From Deltaproteobacteria bacterium (lineage in GTDB: Bacteria; Desulfobacterota; Syntrophia; Syntrophales; UBA2185): 33,972 nucleotides of DNA. The notes beneath the pieces are model-generated. The model saw only the letters and a list, made by a program, of their open reading frames with translations, ran no database searches and had not been told where the DNA came from. Position 1 is the first letter of the stretch. Each line of letters opens with the position of its first letter. A program made the translations under genes and the position numbers. The stretch spans positions 1 through 33,972 of the forward strand of contig JAPLJQ010000256.1 in the NCBI GenBank assembly GCA_026388495.1, in the 5' to 3' direction. Shown here one piece after another: positions 15,229 to 23,352 of the stretch.

Positions 15229-16104
15229 CTACACTTTAGTCAGGCGCTTCAGACCGCCTGGTAAAAACACAAGGACAAGCACGAATATGACAAAACCGAC
15301 CATTTCCTTGTAGCCCATGCCGATATACGTAGCGCCCAACGATTCCGCGATACCCAGAACCAGTCCGCCGACTATGGCGCCCACCGTGCTTCCCAGACCT
15401 CCGAGGATCGTGATGACGAATGCTTTCAGAGTAAAGGGCCCGCCGATATCGGGGAACAGATAGAAGATCGGTATCAGCAGACTTCCCGCTGCCGCCACCA
15501 GCGCCGAACCAAGGCCGAACGTGATGATGGTGATCCTGCCGCTGTTGACACCCATCAGGGTTGCTGCGTCTTTGTCCTGGGCCGTGGCGCGGATGGAGCG
15601 TCCCGTATCCGTTTTCAGGAGGAACCAGAAGAGGATCACCGTAAAGACGACGGCAAAAAGGAAAGCGAAGCACATGGGTTGGTTGAAGGAAATGTCACCG
15701 ATGAATAAGGCCTTGGAACTGTAAGATGTTTCCACAGTCTTGTAATCGGATGTAAAGATGAACCGGGCTATTTCCGTCAGGACCATTCCAATTCCTACAG
15801 TCATCAGGACCTGATTTTCAGGAAGGATGGATTCGACTTTGATTAACGGATTCAAAAATAACTTCTGCAAAATGACTCCGAGGAGGAACAATGCCGGCAT
15901 GCTGACCAAAAGGGATACGTATGGATCTATTCCCCAGACGCTTGACAGCACAAAGGTGATGTACATGGCCACCATCATCAACTGTCCGTGGGCAAGGTTG
16001 ATGATACCCATGACGCCCATGATGAGGGTCATCCCGAGTCCGATCAAACTGTAGATTCCACCGATAAGAATTCCTGCGACAATGGTCTGGATCAAGACGT
16101 CCAT
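15229..16104 (-). CDS. livH: Branched-chain amino acid ABC transporter permease
   Basis: A 291-residue permease of the LivH type. Marks are GIYSLIGLGMTLIMGVMGII (about 17-36) followed by NLAHGQLMM, and the ATPase-contact loop RATAQDKDAATLMGVN (about 180-195). GGLGSTVGAIVGG is near the end. AAAGGAA precedes the ATG at 16102-16104. It is separated from livK by 119 bases that hold a strong stem-loop, so its expression is likely lower than that of the binding protein. Confidence 0.95.
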   Translation of the reverse strand: MDVLIQTIVAGILIGGIYSLIGLGMTLIMGVMGIINLAHGQLMMVAMYITFVLSSVWGIDPYVSLLVSMPALFLLGVILQKLFLNPLIKVESILPENQVLMTVGIGMVLTEIARFIFTSDYKTVETSYSSKALFIGDISFNQPMCFAFLFAVVFTVILFWFLLKTDTGRSIRATAQDKDAATLMGVNSGRITIITFGLGSALVAAAGSLLIPIFYLFPDIGGPFTLKAFVITILGGLGSTVGAIVGGLVLGIAESLGATYIGMGYKEMVGFVIFVLVLVFLPGGLKRLTKV

Positions 16105-16165
16105 CTGACGTTCCTTTCAAGGGAGCCCTTATAGTAATTTCGAAAAATGATACTTTTGTCCTGCG

Positions 16166-16210
16166 TAAGTGAACCGCCGCCGTCAGTCTCTGCCGGCGGC
16201 AGTTCACTTA
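16166..16210 (-). promoter_or_regulatory. Intercistronic stem-loop between livK and livH
   Basis: Arms TAAGTGAAC(C)GCCGCCG and the complement TAAGTGAAC(T)GCCGCCG pair over 17 positions with one mismatch around a ten-base loop. No T run follows in the direction of transcription. It probably guards the livK transcript from 3' decay rather than ending all transcription. Confidence 0.7.
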
Positions 16211-16223
16211 TGAGATTCTAAAG

Positions 16224-17420
16224 CTAATATTTCCAGGTCTTCAGCCAATCAACGGGGTAGACAAATTTTTTGGTGGCGATGTTTGCAGGCCAGACCAGTT
16301 CGAGCTTTCCGTTGATCCACTGGACGACATAGGTAGGCAGTTTATTCTGGTTTTTGAACTTTGCGTAAGATATAAATTTAACCGGACCGAAAACGGTCAT
16401 CGCATAGGTTTCCGACAATGCCTGTTTAATATCGGCAGGTTTAAATGATTTCGCCCTGATCAGTGCGTCGGCTATAATTTGCCCGGCCGCATAGGCCTCA
16501 GCACCGTGATATTCTGTTTCGCTCTTATATGTTTTTACGTATTTCTTAAAGTAGTCCATGGCGCCCGGATATTTAAGATTCTGATACCATAAAGTGGCGG
16601 AGATGACTTTTTCGGAAGCGACTTGCGCATTTTTCCGGAACTCCGGCATGGTGAAGCCTGCCGCCCCACCGATAAAAATCTTCGGCGTTATTTTAAGCTC
16701 TTTTGCCTGCTTCATGAGCAGAGAGGCGTCCATGATGTAGGATACCATATAAACGACGTCGGGATTGAGCTGCTTCACCCGGACCAAAACCGGTTTGAAA
16801 TCGATGCCGCCCGCCTCATAGCCCTGCTTTAACAGAACCTTGTATCCCAATTGCTTGCAGGTAGCCTCGAAGGATTTTGCGCCCGATGTCCCGAACAGTG
16901 AGTTCTCGTGGAGAATGACCACGGTTTGCGGTTTTACAATATCGGTGAGGAGGGATTCAATCGCCCCCGCGTATTCGCTGACGGGGGGGTTTAACCGGAA
17001 GATATAGTCCCAGCCGGAAGTCGTAATGTTATCCGCCGAACCGGTATTGACAAGGAATGGAATGCGGTTTTGCTGAGCGACTCCCGCAACTGCATAGGTG
17101 ACGGAACTGGAATATCCACCACCGAGCATGACAACCTTATCCTTGGTGATCAACTTTTCCACCACGGAGCGCCCAACATCCGGGCGCCCTGTATCATCTT
17201 CGATAATCAGTTCAATTTTTTCCCCTTTAACTCCACCTCTTTTATTGATCTCTGCAATTGCCATCTCAAAGGATCTCTTCTCGATTTCGCCGAATTTTGC
17301 CTCGGCGCCGGTCAGAGGGAGGACAATTCCCACCTTCACTGCAGCCGCCGGGGACGCTCCGGTGAGCAAAAGACCCATGGTAAATAAGACACAAAACAAT
17401 ATCCGTGCAAACCTCTTCAT
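16224..17420 (-). CDS. livK: Branched-chain amino acid-type periplasmic binding protein
   Basis: A 398-residue extracellular ligand-binding receptor (periplasmic binding protein type I). MKRFARILFCVLFTMGLLL and a following ASPAAA make a clear signal peptide. The mature start VKVGIVLPLTGAEAKFGEIE is typical of the Leu/Ile/Val-binding group. Ligand could be branched-chain amino acids, amides, urea or aromatic compounds; sequence alone does not decide. ATG 17418-17420 has AGGAGG eight bases upstream. A longer frame to 17501 would place 27 more residues before the signal peptide and reach the promoter, so it is rejected. First gene of livKHMGF. Confidence 0.93.
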   Translation of the reverse strand: MKRFARILFCVLFTMGLLLTGASPAAAVKVGIVLPLTGAEAKFGEIEKRSFEMAIAEINKRGGVKGEKIELIIEDDTGRPDVGRSVVEKLITKDKVVMLGGGYSSSVTYAVAGVAQQNRIPFLVNTGSADNITTSGWDYIFRLNPPVSEYAGAIESLLTDIVKPQTVVILHENSLFGTSGAKSFEATCKQLGYKVLLKQGYEAGGIDFKPVLVRVKQLNPDVVYMVSYIMDASLLMKQAKELKITPKIFIGGAAGFTMPEFRKNAQVASEKVISATLWYQNLKYPGAMDYFKKYVKTYKSETEYHGAEAYAAGQIIADALIRAKSFKPADIKQALSETYAMTVFGPVKFISYAKFKNQNKLPTYVVQWINGKLELVWPANIATKKFVYPVDWLKTWKY

Positions 17421-17439
17421 CGCTCCAACCTCCTTTTTG

Positions 17440-17456
17440 TTTAGAGAAACTCTAAA
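17440..17456. promoter_or_regulatory. Palindrome in the livK leader
   Basis: TTTAGAG-AAA-CTCTAAA, perfect seven-base arms with a three-base centre, between the livK promoter and its ribosome site. It could be an operator or a short leader hairpin. Confidence 0.45.
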
Positions 17457-17472
17457 AGCATTGCTCTGAGTG

Positions 17473-17501
17473 AGTTTAAAGAAATGACGTTTTAATGTCA
17501 A
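17473..17501 (-). promoter_or_regulatory. Promoter of livK
   Basis: On the minus strand TTGACA (complement of 17496-17501), a 17-base spacer and TAAACT (complement of 17473-17478). The -35 is perfect. It would drive livKHMGF. Confidence 0.65.
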
Positions 17502-17523
17502 GGCAGAAATTCCCCAAAAAGTC

Positions 17524-18381
17524 TTATCGACTGTAGCTCGAACCGAAGCGGGTCACGAGGACGCTCCCCAAACCGAGGACAATGGCGAAAACCTTCAGCA
17601 TCCAGCCTACATACGGGATCCATCCGATAAGCCACAGGATAATCAGCCCCCAGATTGTTTCCCTCACTATGCTGTGATCGTGTCTCTTTAACACGGTAAA
17701 CAGTTTTTCTCCGACGAGCTGCGATACGGCAACGAATCCAAACAGAACGGCGAAGAGAACAACCGTCATTTCCAGGGGGATGAGCACAATGCCTATGACT
17801 GAAACAGCCAGCAACACGGCCAGGGGGACGACCAATATCAATCCCACAATTCCCCACAGCGTCACTTTCAACGGCATCTCCCGGATGGCTGTTGAGATAA
17901 CACGGATGGGTTGGGGAATGAAGTAAACGATGAGCAGGGTCAGCATGAGCACGCCGATAAAAATGGACACTGAGACAATGGCAAAAATCCACGACCATCC
18001 CTCCCATTCATCGCTTAAGGCTTTTGTTATGGCCGCGGAGATATCTTCCGAGTTGATCTCTGTCAGATTACCATGAACTTCTGCACCCCTCCCCTGGACA
18101 ATAACCCCTCCGAGGGATATTACATTTCCGCCGATAACAGCCGATTGTGTCAGAACTACGGAGCCGCCGACGGCGACCACATGGTTTTCAACAAAGCCGT
18201 CTATGGTAATCTGCCCCCCGACGGTCAGGACGTTACGGACCTTTGTGCCTTCCTCGATCGTTATGTCGCTGCCTATCTTTACGACATTTGCGCTTTCCGC
18301 CCGGACGGTTAAGGCAAAACCGAGGAACAATCCTGCAATCAGGAAGAAGATCAGGTTTTTTACGATTCGTCTGTCCATCAT
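17524..18381 (-). CDS. Membrane protein with bactofilin-like beta-helix repeat
   Basis: A 285-residue envelope protein. Residues 8-28 form a signal peptide or first helix. Residues about 33-105 contain short repeats of the form V.N.L.VGG.ITIDG / V...VVAVGGSVVL / VIGGNVISLGG, like the polymer-forming beta-helix of bactofilins. Residues about 130-275 form four to five membrane helices. Proteins with this outline (polymer-forming part outside, helices after it) are common but poorly studied; they may organise the envelope. It starts six bases after dedA and so lies in the same operon. The last residues (GSSYSR) end just upstream of the livK promoter. Confidence 0.75.
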   Translation of the reverse strand: MMDRRIVKNLIFFLIAGLFLGFALTVRAESANVVKIGSDITIEEGTKVRNVLTVGGQITIDGFVENHVVAVGGSVVLTQSAVIGGNVISLGGVIVQGRGAEVHGNLTEINSEDISAAITKALSDEWEGWSWIFAIVSVSIFIGVLMLTLLIVYFIPQPIRVISTAIREMPLKVTLWGIVGLILVVPLAVLLAVSVIGIVLIPLEMTVVLFAVLFGFVAVSQLVGEKLFTVLKRHDHSIVRETIWGLIILWLIGWIPYVGWMLKVFAIVLGLGSVLVTRFGSSYSR

Positions 18382-18387
18382 TGATCG

Positions 18388-19035
18388 TTACACCTGTGAA
18401 GATCGAAAATGGTGTCTGAAATATTCAATCACAACCGGCAACATGGAAATAATGATAATTGCAAAAACGACGATGGTGAAGTTATTTTTCACGACAGGCA
18501 GGTTTCCGAAATAATACCCCCCGAGAACAAAAATGGCAACCCAGGATATACTGCCTAAAACATTGTACAGGAAAAAGCGTGAATAGGTCATTTTCCCGAT
18601 ACCGGCTACAAAAGGGGCAAAGGTACGGATGATCGGGAGGAATCTTGCGATGACGATCGTTTTGCCTCCGTGTTTTTCGTAAAATTGATGGGTCCGGTCC
18701 AGGTATGCTTTATTCAAAAAACGGACATTTTCCTTTTGAAAAATTTTTGGGCCAACGAAATATCCGATGGCATAGTTCACAATGTTCCCGGAGACAGCGG
18801 CAATCGAAAGCAAAATCAACAGCCATTCGATTTCAAGAGCGCCAAGGGCGGCAAAGGTGCCCAGTCCGAACAGAAGGGAGTCTCCCGGAAGGATCGGCGT
18901 AACCACCAGACCGGTTTCGCAGAAGATGATCATAAAGATAATAAAATATGTCCACCCGCCGAAGTTTTGAATCATCTCGGCAAGATGTATGTCAAGGTGG
19001 ATAAAAAAATCAATAAAGCTGATGATGAATTCCAT
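18388..19035 (-). CDS. DedA family membrane protein
   Basis: A 215-residue inner-membrane protein of the DedA/SNARE-associated family. These act in membrane lipid balance, and several recycle undecaprenyl phosphate or move phospholipids. Family marks are CETGLVVTPILPGDSLLFGLG (split around residues 40-60) and ARFLPIIRTFAPFVAGIGKM (about 130-149). About five hydrophobic stretches are present. A promoter-like TTGACA/TATAGT lies directly before the ATG with no Shine-Dalgarno, so the transcript may be leaderless. It diverges from hypA. Confidence 0.92.
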   Translation of the reverse strand: MEFIISFIDFFIHLDIHLAEMIQNFGGWTYFIIFMIIFCETGLVVTPILPGDSLLFGLGTFAALGALEIEWLLILLSIAAVSGNIVNYAIGYFVGPKIFQKENVRFLNKAYLDRTHQFYEKHGGKTIVIARFLPIIRTFAPFVAGIGKMTYSRFFLYNVLGSISWVAIFVLGGYYFGNLPVVKNNFTIVVFAIIIISMLPVVIEYFRHHFRSSQV

Positions 19036-19043
19036 TTTTTAGT

Positions 19044-19070
19044 ACTATAGGAAAGGGACGGTTGTGTCAA
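19044..19070 (-). promoter_or_regulatory. Promoter of dedA
   Basis: Minus-strand TTGACA (complement of 19065-19070), a 15-base spacer, TATAGT (complement of 19044-19049). The -10 ends eight bases before the ATG, so the message would begin at or just before the start codon. Confidence 0.5.
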
Positions 19071-19127
19071 TACCAAAGAAGAATAATGACATGCGATGTT
19101 TTCACCTTTTCCCGGCGGTCTTTTTGA

Positions 19128-19156
19128 TTGCCATTTTGAAGGGTTGTCTCTATAAT
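19128..19156 (+). promoter_or_regulatory. Near-consensus promoter at the hypA start
   Basis: TTGCCA (19128-19133), a 17-base spacer, TATAAT (19151-19156). Transcription would start about seven bases after the -10, at or next to the A of the hypA ATG at 19163. No Shine-Dalgarno fits between. Confidence 0.7.
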
Positions 19157-19162
19157 CAAATC

Positions 19163-19513
19163 ATGCACGAACTGTCTGTTACCGAAAGCATTCTTAGCAT
19201 CGTCATAAAACATGCGGAAAAAAATCATGTTGAGAAAGTCGTGACCATCCATCTTAAAATCGGCGAACTTACGGACCTGGTAGATGAATATATCCAGCAT
19301 TATTTTGACTATCTCAGCATGGGTACGATTGCGGAGGGGGCGGTGCTGAATATGGAAAGATCTCCCGTCGTCTTTCAATGCACCGACTGCAAAACGACGT
19401 TTCAAGTGTCTTTGAAGGGTTCGGGGAAAATCGTTTGCAGTCAATGCGGCGGCGCAAAGGTGGCCATCGTTTCCGGCCGCGAGTTTCATATAAAACATAT
19501 AGAGGTGATATAA
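19163..19513 (+). CDS. hypA: Hydrogenase maturation nickel chaperone HypA
   Basis: A 116-residue HypA. It delivers nickel, with HypB, to [NiFe]-hydrogenase. The N-terminal MHELSVTESIL holds the nickel ligands (Met1, His2, Glu3). The zinc site is formed by C73, C76, C92 and C95. The start must be the ATG at 19163 because the chaperone needs this N-terminus; a longer frame from 19064 is rejected. A near-consensus promoter ends seven bases upstream, and no ribosome site exists, so translation may be leaderless. The TAA overlaps the hypB ATG. No hydrogenase structural genes are in the window. Confidence 0.95.
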   Translation: MHELSVTESILSIVIKHAEKNHVEKVVTIHLKIGELTDLVDEYIQHYFDYLSMGTIAEGAVLNMERSPVVFQCTDCKTTFQVSLKGSGKIVCSQCGGAKVAIVSGREFHIKHIEVI

Positions 19514-20208
19514 TGGCGGATATACGCCTGATCGAAATCAAGGAAGACATCCTGTCCGACAACAAAAACCTTGCAGACGAGATCAGGGCTATGCTCCAAA
19601 GGCATCACGTTTTCTTATTGAATCTGATGGCATCGCCGGGAGGCGGCAAGACAAGCCTTATCGTGCAGACGATCCGCGAATTAAAGGATGTTTTCAGAAT
19701 CGGGGTCATAGAGGGCGATATCGATTCTGTGGTTGATGCGGAAATTGTCAGCAGGGAAGGCGTCCCCGCCGTGCAGTTGAAAACGGGCGGTTTCTGTCAT
19801 CTTGACGCCTCCATGATCGATATGGCCTTGAAAGAGATGGAGCTGTCGAACCTGGATCTCATCATGATTGAAAATATCGGAAACCTCGTATGTCCCGCGG
19901 AGTTCGATACGGGGGCCATGAAAAATGTCATGATCCTGAGCGTTCCCGAAGGCGATGACAAACCCCTGAAATACCCCCTGATGTTCAGCATCTGTGATGT
20001 GCTGCTGGTTAATAAAATCGATTACCTGAGTGTGGCCGATTTCGATATGAATGTCCTGAAGGAAAGGGTCTTCAATCTGAATCCGAAAATAAAAATATTT
20101 GAGGTATCCTGTAAAACGGGTGAGGGAATTCATGCGTGGGTCCGGTGGCTTTCAGACGAAATGAACGCCTGCGTAAAAAATATTCTTATCAATAATGAAC
20201 CTCTGTAA
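19513..20208 (+). CDS. hypB: Hydrogenase/urease nickel-insertion GTPase HypB
   Basis: A 231-residue HypB, the SIMIBI-class GTPase that drives nickel insertion. The P-loop is MASPGGGKTS (about residues 39-48). GDIDSVVDAE fits the switch I region, and TGGFCHLDAS (C95, H96) with LVCPAEFD are the metal-binding and dimer residues. NKIDYL is the guanine-specificity motif. The N-terminal CxxGC and His-rich nickel-storage extension found in some HypBs is absent. The start ATG overlaps the hypA stop (TAATG); AGAGGTG lies just before. The proteins probably form one complex. Confidence 0.95.
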   Translation: MADIRLIEIKEDILSDNKNLADEIRAMLQRHHVFLLNLMASPGGGKTSLIVQTIRELKDVFRIGVIEGDIDSVVDAEIVSREGVPAVQLKTGGFCHLDASMIDMALKEMELSNLDLIMIENIGNLVCPAEFDTGAMKNVMILSVPEGDDKPLKYPLMFSICDVLLVNKIDYLSVADFDMNVLKERVFNLNPKIKIFEVSCKTGEGIHAWVRWLSDEMNACVKNILINNEPL

Positions 20209-20244
20209 GGGTTGCAAAACTTGGATTGAAGGAGGGATTCACCG

Positions 20245-21327
20245 ATGGACGCTTATGAAAAACTGCGGGAGATTCTTGATGCCCATCCCACGGGCGCTCC
20301 GAAATCGAAGGCACTGAATGAGATTCTTCGGATTCTTTTTACCCCTGAGGAGGCGGCCATTGCGCTGCATATGAACTTCTCCCCCAGACCCGTTGAAGCA
20401 ATTGCCTCTGCATGCGGCATGCCGGTCCGCGACGCAGAAAAAACGCTTGAGGCCATGGCGGACAAGGTCGTCGTCTTTTCAAGGGAGAAAGAAGGGAAAC
20501 GGTCCTACGGTCTGCTGCCCACGATACCGGGATTGTTCGAATATCCGCTCATGCGGGGCGGCGGCACTCCAGACCTCGACAGACTGGGGAAGCTATGGGT
20601 CAAATATCATGATGAAAGCCTGGCGTCTTCCTTCGCGGGAAAGCCGACGCCGCTCGCCAGAGTTGTGCCTGTCGAACAATCCGTAGAAGCCGCTATGACG
20701 ATTTATCCCTATGAACAGGTATCGGAACTGATCGGAAAAGCCGATTACGTTGCCCTCGCCCATTGTGCCTGCAGGGTAAGTGCGGGCGCCTGTGATGCGC
20801 CGAAGGAAGTCTGCCTGTTTTTCGATGCTCCGGGGCGCTTTCTGGTGCAGCGTGGATATGCCCGGGAGATAAGCCGGGAGGAAGCCCGCTGTGTCCTCGA
20901 CCTTTCAGAAGAAGCGGGCCTTGTTCATACGAGCAACAACAGTGCGGATAAGGCGGGGTTCATCTGTAACTGCTGTACATGCTGCTGTACCATTCTCACA
21001 TGCTGGACCCGCCTTAAACTCCCCCATGCCTTTTCAACCAGCGGATTTTATGCCAGGGTGGATGCTGACGCCTGCACAGGGTGCCGGGTTTGCGCCGATG
21101 AACGCTGTCCGGTGGAAGCGATAGAAATAGCGGGCGACGTGGCTGAAATCGACAGAGATAAATGCATCGGCTGCGGGTTGTGTGCAACGGCCTGTCCGGC
21201 AAACGCTATGACGCTCATAAAAAGGATCATGGAACCAGCTGTACCGGCGACGGTTCAGGAACTGGGGATGAAGGTACTGGCGGAGAAGGGCAAACTGGAT
21301 CGCTTTCTGGAGGTCATGAAGCGTTGA
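20245..21327 (+). CDS. Cysteine-rich 2x[4Fe-4S] protein with winged-helix-like N-terminus
   Basis: A 360-residue protein. Residues about 20-100 look like a winged helix (EILRILFTPEEAAIAL, then a second helix ending in AEKTLEAMADKVVV and a wing). A middle part has C174, C176, C183 and C190. Then comes a dense cluster CNCCTCCCTILTC (residues 241-253). Two ferredoxin motifs follow: CTGCRVCADERCP (one residue longer than standard between the last cysteines) and CIGCGLCATACP (307-318). Such proteins occur in anaerobes, mostly unstudied. It starts 36 bases after hypB with a GGAGGG ribosome site, so it may be in the hyp operon. A redox-sensing or electron-transfer role is only inference. No membrane helix or signal peptide. 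Confidence 0.85.
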   Translation: MDAYEKLREILDAHPTGAPKSKALNEILRILFTPEEAAIALHMNFSPRPVEAIASACGMPVRDAEKTLEAMADKVVVFSREKEGKRSYGLLPTIPGLFEYPLMRGGGTPDLDRLGKLWVKYHDESLASSFAGKPTPLARVVPVEQSVEAAMTIYPYEQVSELIGKADYVALAHCACRVSAGACDAPKEVCLFFDAPGRFLVQRGYAREISREEARCVLDLSEEAGLVHTSNNSADKAGFICNCCTCCCTILTCWTRLKLPHAFSTSGFYARVDADACTGCRVCADERCPVEAIEIAGDVAEIDRDKCIGCGLCATACPANAMTLIKRIMEPAVPATVQELGMKVLAEKGKLDRFLEVMKR

Positions 21328-21381
21328 TTGATTTTCCCGATGCTCACTTTTCAATAATGTCCTGAAAGGATATTGTTCAGT

Positions 21382-22404
21382 ATGTCTATCGAAAAAAGCA
21401 TTTCCGGTTTCACGCTCTTGCTGCTTCACAATATCGATCCGGCATGGGAGCCTGATGAAGCCGAGCAGGCCATTCGGGAAGTCGCCGCCTTTGAATCCGC
21501 CGTCCGGGATACGGGGCAGCCGCTGACGACGATAACGGTCCGCAGCGACGATCTCGCCTCGTACCTTAAAGGGTATGATCCCGACCGGCATATCGTGTTC
21601 AACTGGTGCGAAGAGATTCCCGGCATCTCACACAGCGAGGCGCTGGCCCCCCGGACGCTGGAAGCCTTGAAGTTCACCTATACGGGTTCGACGCCCGATG
21701 TGTTGACATACTGCTGGGACAAGGTGAAAGTCAAACAGTTGATGAATCTGTGGGGGATACCGACGCCCCGCTGGCGGGTCTATGATTCCGCGAAGACGGA
21801 TGACTGGGATTGCTTCCCCGCCATCGTAAAACCCGCAAAAGAGCATTGCAGCTTTGGCGTTACGACGGAGGCCGTTGTGAGGTCGCCGGAGGAATTGCGG
21901 ACGCGGATTGCCTGCATCATTGATACGTTCCATCAGCCCGCTCTGGTCGAAGATTTCATCGACGGGAGAGAATTTCATGTAACCCTGTGGGGGAATGGAG
22001 CCGTTGAAATGCTGCCGCCTGCTGAAATGGATTTCGGCGCTTTCGATGACGTCCGGGACCGCCTCTGCACCTATGAATCCAAGTTTCGACCCGGGTCGCG
22101 CCATTACGAGAAAATCGCTCTGAAACTGCCCGCCCCTCTGAGCGAAATCGAATACAAGCGGCTGCAATCTGCGAGTGTGCTGACATATCGTGCTTTCGGC
22201 TGCCGCGACTATGCCCGGCTGGATATCCGCTTGAGAGACGGCATCTTTTACGTTTTTGACGTTAATCCCAATTCCGATGTCAGCTCCGAAGCAAGTATGG
22301 CCTGTGCGGCTGAAGCCGCCGGCTATACCTATGGAGAGATGATCGGTCACGTCATAGATCTCGCCGCACAGCGCCATCCGATATTCAGAGCGAATATCGC
22401 CTGA
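21382..22404 (+). CDS. ATP-grasp ligase, D-Ala-D-Ala ligase-like
   Basis: A 340-residue ATP-grasp enzyme of the D-alanine-D-alanine ligase-like kind. ATP-grasp parts are visible: FPAIVKPAKEHCSFGVT (ATP lysine and glycine loop), LVEDFIDGREFHV (central), and ARLDIRLRDG followed by YVFDVNPNSDVS (metal-binding). The N-terminal part (LLLLHNIDPAW; VFNWCEEIPG) fits the precursor-binding domain. It joins an amino acid or peptide to a carboxylate with ATP, substrate unknown. ATG 21382 is chosen; a TTG at 21373 lies too close to AAGGA (21366-21370). It follows the Fe-S protein by 54 bases, on the same strand as hypAB. It is not a housekeeping ddl by context. Confidence 0.85.
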   Translation: MSIEKSISGFTLLLLHNIDPAWEPDEAEQAIREVAAFESAVRDTGQPLTTITVRSDDLASYLKGYDPDRHIVFNWCEEIPGISHSEALAPRTLEALKFTYTGSTPDVLTYCWDKVKVKQLMNLWGIPTPRWRVYDSAKTDDWDCFPAIVKPAKEHCSFGVTTEAVVRSPEELRTRIACIIDTFHQPALVEDFIDGREFHVTLWGNGAVEMLPPAEMDFGAFDDVRDRLCTYESKFRPGSRHYEKIALKLPAPLSEIEYKRLQSASVLTYRAFGCRDYARLDIRLRDGIFYVFDVNPNSDVSSEASMACAAEAAGYTYGEMIGHVIDLAAQRHPIFRANIA

Positions 22405-22462
22405 AGCAATGAACTTATCAATGCCCTGACTGAAGTGCTTGCGAACCCACTTTCATCATTTA

Positions 22463-23182
22463 TCAGGGATTCTGGCGGAGTATCTCCTGGATTTTTGTCT
22501 GAACGGTATTACCTGCAAATATATCTTCGATGGCATAGGACAGGGCGCCGTTGATTTGCTGTTCCAGAATTTCTTCTGAAAAGCGCACATGTTCAAGGGA
22601 TGTGGCGCCTGCGGCCGAAATGGTGTAAAATATTTTCCCCTTTTGAACATCCGCGAAGAAGAGGGATAGTTTCACGTCCGCACGGTATTTTTTTATCGGT
22701 ATCTTATCGTTGCAGACAATTTCCAGTGTATCGATCTTCCCGCCTATCAATATTCTGCCCCATTCTTTTTTAATGGCATTCTCCTGAAGATTCCACGCCG
22801 GCATCTCCTCCGTTAGAGCATACCCGGCTCTGAGCATATAATCCCTAAGACTTGCGGTGAGCGCTTTCGCCGGTTTTAAATTTCTCGGAATAATCGGAAT
22901 CTGATTGCCGCTGGACGTAACCACCCTTCCTACGGACAAATCGTCTCCTGCCGGTCTCGCATCATTGAGGACGGCTATGGTAATGGGATATTTCCTTTCC
23001 ATAACGGTTGGCTTCTGGTCGGTTCTTGAGGGTTCATACTTAATGTTGACACTGTATAGAGAAGGAGCGCAAGATACCAGCAACAGGAACGCATTCAAGA
23101 GGATAACCCCCTTTATCATTGTGACTGATTGTCGATGCGGGATATTTTTTCGTTTGCTTTCTCTCAAGTCGTTCATCATCAT
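22463..23182 (-). CDS. Putative outer-membrane lipoprotein
   Basis: A 239-residue protein with a basic start (RESKRKNIPHR), a hydrophobic stretch and a lipobox LVSC (Cys38), so it is likely lipidated after export. The mature part contains KYPITIAVLNDARP and later ILIGGKIDTLEIVC, which resemble YajG-like lipoproteins that handle envelope assembly, but the match is loose. The ATG at 23182 has AAAGGAA before it; a later ATG at 23119 lacks a ribosome site. It is convergent with the ATP-grasp gene. Function unknown. Confidence 0.7.
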   Translation of the reverse strand: MMMNDLRESKRKNIPHRQSVTMIKGVILLNAFLLLVSCAPSLYSVNIKYEPSRTDQKPTVMERKYPITIAVLNDARPAGDDLSVGRVVTSSGNQIPIIPRNLKPAKALTASLRDYMLRAGYALTEEMPAWNLQENAIKKEWGRILIGGKIDTLEIVCNDKIPIKKYRADVKLSLFFADVQKGKIFYTISAAGATSLEHVRFSEEILEQQINGALSYAIEDIFAGNTVQTKIQEILRQNP

Positions 23183-23352
23183 TGCATTTCCTTTCAGGAG
23201 TTACTTCCTGCTTCTACCATTTGATAACGGTGGCTGTCTATCAAAATTACCTGGGGTTCTCCTTAGAAGAGGAAGCTTGACGCATCATTTCAAATGTCCC
23301 GTTTCCCCTGGCGATCGTGCCCTAAAAGTCTGATCTGGCGGCAGGAGCCCCC

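Noticed and set aside
17421..17501. N-terminal extension of LivK
   Set aside because: It lies before the signal peptide and over the promoter. AGGAGG supports the start at 17420.
19064..19162. Longer HypA with a hydrophobic leader
   Set aside because: HypA needs Met-His-Glu at its N-terminus for nickel binding, which matches ATG 19163. The extension covers the promoter.
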